The position numbers and the translations under genes are program-made. A stretch of 64,000 nt of DNA from Rhynchopus euleeides (Eukaryota > Euglenozoa > Diplonemea > Diplonemida > Diplonemidae), in contig OY723271.1 of NCBI GenBank assembly GCA_963210315.1, positions 806,001 to 870,000 of the forward strand, read 5' to 3'. Positions 54,861 through 61,072 of this stretch are shown piece after piece. The notes beneath the pieces were generated by a model, which saw only the letters and a program-made list of their open reading frames with translations, was not told where the DNA came from and made no database searches. How positions within the stretch are numbered: position 1 is the first letter of the stretch; every line of letters begins with the position of its first letter.

Positions 54861-56612
54861 TCACTTCTTCCCGATGTTCCACCCGATGAAGAAGTTGCTG
54901 CCGAACAGTGTCATTAGGACACCGCCGCTCTGTTCCAGCAGTGGCACTACACCCGCCAGCCCGTTGTCTATCTCGCCCAGAGACATGTTGCTGAGTGTGG
55001 TCACGGCCACTGTTCCATCGTGTCGCGAGGTGTTGCGCATCACCACCACAGTATCGCTTCCCTGTGACACAGACGACCCCACGAGGGACTGTGCAACGGA
55101 CGGTCCACGTGCCTGCAGAGGATAGCCTTCACGGCCCTGCAGGGAGGCAGGCCACACGCTGCACACAGGCACAGGCTCGCTCACACCCTTCAGGTCGGTG
55201 GGCACCGGGTTGCTTGCATATGCACCGACACACCCGGACACACCACGCACAGTTTCCCACAGCTCGGCAGGCACCGCAACTGCACCAGGCATACATACAG
55301 ACTCGAGGCGTGCAGCCACGTTCACTGTGTGTCCGAAGTAGTCCACACGCCCAGTCAGCGCGTTCGTCTCCAGAGTCACAGGGCCCTCGTTCACACCGAC
55401 ACGCACCGTCAGCCCGCACCACAGCTCTGTCCGGTAGCAGATCCCGATCTCCAGCAGCGCAGCAGGCCACTCGGCCGCAAACAGATTCTCCTGCACGTCA
55501 AGCCCAAAGCACACTCCTGCATGTGCATCTTTGAATGCAGCCATGAAGGCGTCCCCGATCGTCTTCACCTCGTACCCGCCCCACTCAGCCAGTGCAGATC
55601 GCATCACCGTGTTGTGCACCACCATCGCCTTCTTCATCGCCTCGGCACCCGCCTCCCAGATCGATGTTGACGCACGGATGTCGGTGAACACGATTGCCGC
55701 ACGCTCGCACTTCGCACCGGGTGCAGCAGCAGGTGGCACACAGGGCTGCCCAGCACCGTCATGCTGCTGCTCCTCCAGCAGCACGGCAGGAAGGTACGGG
55801 CGGTACGCACGCAGGTTCTGCCCCAGCCTGTGAAGCGCCTCATGCATCGCTGCAGGCAGCCACCCCTCCGCCTCCGCCTCCTGCAGCATCTCCGCCACGG
55901 TGTCGACGTCGTAGCCCGCCAGAAGCTGTGCAATCGCCTCCACAGTCTCGATGGTCCGTGCCATGGCTGCCTTCTCCCTCTCGGCAGAATCTGCGAACCC
56001 GCGTGTAGCCATGAAGTCGACAAGCAGCACTAGCAGGGCAACCTGCGCCTCGGACGCGCCTGCAAATGCCCTCTGAGGACACGGCGGGTGGTCGCACTGC
56101 ACGGTCTCCTGGAGGTGCTCCCACCTGAGAGAGTACGGTGCCGACCCAGGCAGGTCGTACAGACCAAAGCGCAGCACATCCTCCGCTGATATGATGGAGA
56201 CCCACAGGGCTGCAACCGCTACCAGCCCTGTTGCGAACTGCCTCCCAAGACCGATCACCAGCGACAGGTCTGTGAGAAGCACAAACGCAGTCCACGCGGG
56301 GGGTGACCCGACCATCCGTACGTTGAGATCGATTCCCATCGTCGTGATGGCACCTACTGCGATGTAGATACGTATGATGTTGTGTGTCAGGTGCACGCGG
56401 CACACACACAGCACGGCCATCGCGCCGTTGGTGAAACACAAGAGCACCTGAGGTGCCGTCAGCAGCGGCCACCCTGCCGTTACCAATGTCACGACGAGCT
56501 GCAAGACAACACAACAGATGCTCACCAAGAACAGCAGGCGCCTGTCGCTGCGTGCCTTGCCCTGCAGCCTCCCGTCCATCGAGACTACCCCTTCGAACCA
56601 ACCCATCACCAT
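54861..56612 (-). CDS. Membrane-bound class III adenylate cyclase
   Basis: 583 residues, starting at 56612 (MVMGWFEG; a second ATG lies two codons on). It converts ATP to cyclic AMP. The N-terminal part has about five hydrophobic spans (about 26-46, 52-70, 80-97, 105-122 and 126-143), with another hydrophobic stretch at 190-201. The cyclase domain is at about 303-490. Metal-binding Asp311 (FTDIRAS) and Asp354 (TIGDAF), adenine-specifying Lys350 and Asp424 (VDYFG), and transition-state Asn431/Arg435 (NVAARLE) are all present. One domain could therefore form active homodimers, and the Lys/Asp pair favours adenylate over guanylate cyclase. The last 50 residues begin a second cyclase-like domain that the TGA at 54861-54863 interrupts; homologous sequence continues in frame beyond it. 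Confidence 0.88.
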   Translation of the reverse strand: MVMGWFEGVVSMDGRLQGKARSDRRLLFLVSICCVVLQLVVTLVTAGWPLLTAPQVLLCFTNGAMAVLCVCRVHLTHNIIRIYIAVGAITTMGIDLNVRMVGSPPAWTAFVLLTDLSLVIGLGRQFATGLVAVAALWVSIISAEDVLRFGLYDLPGSAPYSLRWEHLQETVQCDHPPCPQRAFAGASEAQVALLVLLVDFMATRGFADSAEREKAAMARTIETVEAIAQLLAGYDVDTVAEMLQEAEAEGWLPAAMHEALHRLGQNLRAYRPYLPAVLLEEQQHDGAGQPCVPPAAAPGAKCERAAIVFTDIRASTSIWEAGAEAMKKAMVVHNTVMRSALAEWGGYEVKTIGDAFMAAFKDAHAGVCFGLDVQENLFAAEWPAALLEIGICYRTELWCGLTVRVGVNEGPVTLETNALTGRVDYFGHTVNVAARLESVCMPGAVAVPAELWETVRGVSGCVGAYASNPVPTDLKGVSEPVPVCSVWPASLQGREGYPLQARGPSVAQSLVGSSVSQGSDTVVVMRNTSRHDGTVAVTTLSNMSLGEIDNGLAGVVPLLEQSGGVLMTLFGSNFFIGWNIGKK

Positions 56613-56720
56613 TGCTGCAGAGACCCTGCAAGGCTTGCTGTGTGAAGGATGACGATGTGCCGGGGTGCCCTCATACACACACAGCCCTGTGTAAACCCCT
56701 CTGGGGTGGGGGTTTGATTG

Positions 56721-56776
56721 TCGAGAGTGAATAGCAAAGCAAGCACCCCCCCCCCCCTCCCAGCACCTTCTTGCAA
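56721..56776. repeat. Recurrent upstream motif, copy 3
   Basis: TTGTCGAGAGTGAATAGCAA..CCAGCACCTTCTTGCAATG with a C-run inside, about 110 bp upstream of the cyclase start. Confidence 0.65.
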
Positions 56777-57064
56777 TGCTAGTCGTTTTTGTAATCACTA
56801 CACCAGATATGCTGTGCAAGGCAGATCAATGCACAATGGGTCCCTCAGGAATGGCGGTGGGGGGGGGGGGTCGAGGGCGCTCTAGCAGGAATTATACGAG
56901 GCCCAGGTTGCAGCCGTCTGGGTGCCTCTGTCGGAGGCCTGCTAGAGCACAGGGATGCAGGAGGGTTTCTGATAAGGGCCTGGGGCCTTGTGTGGGGGTA
57001 CTGCCTGCACAGGCGAGTCGAGGCGTGAATGGACCCCCGTTAAAAGGGCCGTCGGCAGTAAGGA

Positions 57065-57275
57065 AAATCGTACTCCTTTCGCTTTATTATAGACACCCTG
57101 TCCAGCAACTGTGGGAGAACAGTTCCGGACTACTTTTTGTTGAGCGCACACTTGCTGTCTCAAGGCTGTGTTGAGGCCCTGTGAAGTGGCATGAGGTGCT
57201 AATCCAAAGCTTCAGTCGTACGATTTCCTTCGTTACTTCGCGACTTCGCTACGCTTCGTCGCTCGTAACTAGTAA
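57065..57275. repeat. Dispersed repeat A, copy 2 (longer form)
   Basis: Matches 42069-42250 but keeps 31 bp between two GTTGAG words. Includes the inverted pair AAATCGTAC (57065-57073) / GTACGATTT (57218-57226). Confidence 0.85.
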
Positions 57276-57705
57276 TCCCCGGCAAAAAAAAATCAGACTT
57301 TTTCCCCCGGATATTGCGCGCGTCTTCCATTCTGCAGCCGCCTGTGGAGGGGCTAGCACAGTACGCTGCAGAGCAGTATAAGGCACGCAGGGCACAAAGA
57401 GGTCCCTTCTCCGCAACCAGCAGGCAAGTAAACCTAGCGACAGGCTCGGGCTGGTGGTGGATCGGGGGGTGGGGGGGATGTGCATCATATGGTTGTTTGT
57501 GCATGGGTGGTGGTGCTGTGGTGGGCATACAGCGGTGACGGGGTTCATGGTGGTAGTGGGGGGGGAGATCCGCAAAAAAAAAGGGCATCTGACATCATTT
57601 CGGGAATCCCTCTTGAGGTGAAAGTGTAGGGCGGGGGCTACGTTCAACGACGCAGCACACACACACACGTGAATCTTTTTATATTAGTGTAGACACTGTC
57701 CATGG

Positions 57706-59266
57706 GGCTTAGCTTGGATTTTGAGGTTGGGGCCGAAACTCGGTCAGACTCGGTCACAGTACACACACAGTTGATTTGCCCCCCACCACCCCGTTCACCC
57801 AGAAGAATGTCACCCCCCCCCTCGGCCCTGGGCCCTCGAGGGGTGCCATTCTCTCGGGGTACCCTAGGTACCTCGCAAGAGTGGCTTCGGGGATACCCTG
57901 TGAATATTCGCGACATTCCACTCCTACAAAGAGTACAGTTGCAAGGCTTTCGCTCCTCAGTTGGCGAAGCCTGGTGAAGACAAGGCGGAGCTTGGAAAAC
58001 AAGCGTTCAACAGAAGCAGTGCCCAGCGGAAGGATAGATGCAAGCTGGAGTAGCCTGCATGTTGCTGGGTACGTGAGAGCGAGGTTTCCCGAGGTAAACC
58101 GCTGAATAACCTCCTGCAGATCACGCAGGCCCAACCTCCGAATCTCGGAACAGACACCCGGGCACTCTTGCAGAAGGGTAGTCTTGTGCGCCTGTGCCCA
58201 CTTCGGTGGGTGTGCTGGGGCATTGAATTCCGGGCAAGGGTACGCGCCAGTGATCCCCGGGAGAGGTGCCATGTAGTGGTCAGCGATGTAGCCCAGAGCC
58301 TCCTGCACCTGCGTGTCCACCATGTTGCCGGGAGACGGAATTCGAGACTGCTGACGTTATTCTTAGGCTAGCGACGAATACGGGACAGAAGGAGAATGGG
58401 GTGTTCGCGTTCCGAAGCTGCCCGTGTGTGAAGCACTGGGCCTTCGTCAGGTCAAGGCCAACCTTCCCCAGCGTCTGCCCCTGCGACTTGTTCACGGTGA
58501 TTGCAAACGCCAACGCAACAGGGATCTGGAAGCGGAAGAAGGTGAAGCTGGCCTTCTTCTCGTCCGGCTCGTTACGTGTGCGGGGGATGTTGAACTCCTT
58601 CGCAGGGTCATCGATGGCGCAGCACAGCAGGGAGTACTGCGAGGCCTTCTTCACAATCATTCGGGTTCCGTTGCAGAGACCGCCAGGTGGGTCGAGGTTC
58701 TTCAGCAGGATGACGGGACATCCGATCTTCACCTCCAAGTCGTTCAGCGGGAAGCTGGGGTCGTTGAAGTCATTTGCAACCCCGAGGTCAACCGCACAGT
58801 CCTCAGCTACCGTGTTCTTGGCGAGGATGTGAACACTCTCCCCAGGCATCTGCTCCAGACAAGCAGCGTTGAGCTCACTCCTCCGGCTGTTTGTCGGTGC
58901 CATGATCACCGAGTTCCCCACAACACCCTGCTGCAGCTGAGGAAAGGTGAAGTTGACGAGGTCATCGGGGGTGTAGGGAGACCCTCCCGAGTGGGTTATG
59001 ATGGGAGGGAGCTGCATCTGGTCCTGTTCGTTGATGTTGATCTGTCCAGACCCGATGGTGGACAGAAACAGGGCAAAGTCAGCGTTTGTCTGTCTGATCT
59101 GCTTGGTCAGCAGGAGCTTCTTCACCTCCTGTGCTGCTGCACCCCAAGAAAAATCCGCTTTTTTCCCCGGAAATTTATGCTTTTTTTTTTTTGGGCTGAC
59201 CGAGTTTTTTTCCGGGTTTGGCTGAAACTCGGTCAGCTGACCGAGTTTCCCCCCCCAAGCTAAGCC
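57706..59266. mobile_element. Composite transposon remnant bounded by inverted repeats
   Basis: GGCTTAGCTTGG (57706-57717) is inverted at 59255-59266. On the inner side of both ends lies GAAACTCGGTCAG, followed on the right by its own inverted copy to give a palindrome. Between them, on the minus strand, lie a C-terminal hAT transposase fragment and a PIF1-like helicase fragment. The mix of two element types suggests nested insertions. Confidence 0.65.
57754..58323 (-). pseudogene. hAT-family transposase, C-terminal fragment
   Basis: 190 codons whose middle (LTYPATCRLLQLASILPLGT, then ASVERLFSKLRLVFTRLRQ) is the hAT C-terminal dimerisation region: a P-x-T-AS-x-ER-x-FS core preceded by a hydrophobic helix. 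The catalytic RNase-H-like part and the zinc finger are missing. The fragment overlaps the PIF1-like frame by 44 bp in another frame. It is a dead fragment unless upstream exons exist that I cannot see. Confidence 0.75.
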
Positions 59267-59374
59267 TCTGGTAGACACACACCGAGCACTTGCTCTTGAT
59301 GTGATCTCCACACACACACCAAACACACACGCACCACAAGAGCGCCTCTTTTGAGGCTGAGAAACCGGCGCCAA
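58280..59374 (-). pseudogene. PIF1-like / Helitron-type helicase, C-terminal fragment
   Basis: Helicase-like coding runs from about 59150 to 58350: LPPIITHSGG, VIMAPTNSRRSELN, LKNLDPPGGLCNGTRMIV and the diagnostic AITVNKSQGQTLGKVGLDL with CFTHGQL. These are the C-terminal motifs of PIF1 helicases as found in Helitrons. The N-terminal ATPase motifs (Walker A and B) are absent, no ATG precedes the homologous part, and the usual LYVALSR after HGQL is replaced by unrelated sequence. It is therefore truncated at both ends. Confidence 0.8.
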
Positions 59375-60014
59375 ACTGTGGTGCGGCCGACGCTGTCACA
59401 AAGAAAAATAACCATGCATGCGGATATTTCAACTGGTGCAAGCGAGGGCCAGGAGGTGCATCATCCCCTTCCCCGATGCATCTTTTTTGGCGTTTATTTT
59501 GTTGCCACATATTTTGAAACTGGCGTCCCCTGCGGGGGCGGGTGGGGGCGTCAGAGCGGGGGAGGTGGTGGGCTGAGCTTTGAGCAAAGCTCGGCGCGAT
59601 GATTAGACCCAACAACAACAACAAACGTAAGATAAAGCGTTATTTTGTGTCACCAAAAAACGATACACAACGGAACCAGGCTATTAGGCAACAAACCCCC
59701 TGAACCCCGGGTCTGATGCCACCCCCCCCCCCCCCGCCGTCCCTTTGCTTGGTGAGGGAGAGGGGGGGGGGGGGGGGGGTGGGTGGAGATGATGACATCC
59801 ACCTATCCACCTCCCGACGAAACCCTGCTACTCTGCCCAACGCGGCAGGGCGCGTGGGGCAGAGGGCGGGGCACGACCGGCACAGACCCCTTTGCTTGGT
59901 GAGGGGGGGCAGGGCTGTAAATAAGGTTTGGGGGTCAGGAGTCGGGAGTCGGTTATTTACAGTCACCTAAGGTACCTGGGGTGGGGGGCTGGGGGGGACG
60001 GGCGGTCTCAAACC
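59375..60014. other. Intergenic region with C-run/G-run hairpin
   Basis: No gene is seen. A C homopolymer (about 59722-59736) and a G homopolymer (about 59762-59779) flank CCGTCCCTTTGCTTGGTGAG and could form a hairpin. CCTTTGCTTGGTGAGGG recurs near 59888. AGTCGGGAGTCGG with TTATTTACA (59938-59962) recurs at 60978-61010. Confidence 0.55.
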
Positions 60015-60200
60015 CTACTCAATCCTGCACGCATCCTGTAGTACGGCCACCTCTGCCGTGGAGAGTCCCATGGACCCTCCAGCAGTCGCCCACCATTCGG
60101 TCAGGGCGGACTGACTCGGCGCTTGCGGGGTCTTCCCGCGTGCGAGGTGGTCCGCGAAGAAGCACGCGACGCACAGCGCCATGTTGGCTGTCCCAGCCAA
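60015..60200 (-). pseudogene. Possible 3' exon or gene fragment of unknown function
   Basis: In this frame about 60 codons with strong third-position GC bias (NMALCVACFFADHLARGK to LQDACRIE) end at a TAG at 60015. A GGGACAG acceptor-like site lies just before. I see no matching upstream exon, and the MITE-like element 60268-60496 follows immediately upstream. Unrecognised. Confidence 0.35.
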
Positions 60201-60260
60201 CCCCCCACTTCGCCCGCAGCGCCCCACACGCTGCGAGCACCTCACTCACGGCAGCAGTAT

Positions 60261-60503
60261 TTGGCTGCATAGCTCTCAGTATTTCCCGTGCATGCAGCGC
60301 ATGCATCCACAAATTTTGTGGATGCATCCACACACAGCCTGGAGCTCCGAAGCCCTGCATGCAGGCCTGCCTGCAGTGGATGAATGCCTGTATGCCAAAT
60401 CGAAAATCCATTTTTTGACATTTTCGGGCATCCCTGGATGCCGTGGATGCATGCATGGATGCATCCACACCATCCACGGCCCCACTGAGAGCTATGTTGG
60501 CTG
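60261..60503. mobile_element. MITE-like element with 7-bp target-site duplication
   Basis: The element at 60268-60496 has 13-bp perfect terminal inverted repeats CATAGCTCTCAGT / ACTGAGAGCTATG, flanked on both sides by TTGGCTG (60261-60267 and 60497-60503). Inside are a 27-base near-perfect palindrome at 60301-60327 and repeated TGGATGCATCCA words. It has no coding capacity. Confidence 0.85.
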
Positions 60504-61072
60504 TGAGTCAAACACTACTGCCTCTACCTGAGGCATGTTTTGTGTCGCAACAGTTGCGTCACATGTGTGACGCATCTGTGTGGAGTGTGTGTGGTTGTGC
60601 ACGTGTGCGCTGCGGTATGCTCAACCACCTGATGGGGGCGGAACACAACTCTTCTTGGGAGCTGCCAGGATCTGGCAAAAGGGGCGGGAAAGGGGCGCCG
60701 TATTCACAGCAGTGGTTTGGCAATGAACTCACCCCAGTTCAGAGACCGGTAATGAAGAAGATGACTGGGAGGCACACACCATGTCCCACCCAGCGGGACC
60801 CCCACACCCCCACCCACCCATCGGGACCCCCCCTCCTCGGGTGTTCCAAAAGCCCTTTCTTTTGAATATTTGGAGTCTGTGCGGATCGCAGTGGGGTCAT
60901 TTTGGCCATGGGGTGCCTAATACCGCACATTCCCTAAGGGAAGCAAGGCAACCCTCCCAATCCCAAAAAATCCGGCGCGAGTCGGGAGTCGGGAGTCGGC
61001 CTTATTTACACCCCTGAGGGGGGGGGGGGGGGGGGGGGGGTGGGTGGAGATGATGACACCCTTTCAGCCACA
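60504..61072. other. Intergenic region downstream of the DEAH helicase
   Basis: No gene is seen. It ends in the AGTCGGGAGTCGG repeat and a G homopolymer (about 61018-61040). TGGGTGGAGATGATGACA follows, also present at 59780-59797, and abuts the helicase 3' end. Confidence 0.55.

Larger units (their letters stand above)
56613..57705. other. Intergenic region upstream of the cyclase
   Basis: No gene is seen. It contains the recurrent motif (56721-56776), G-runs and dispersed repeat A (57065-57275). Confidence 0.6.
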
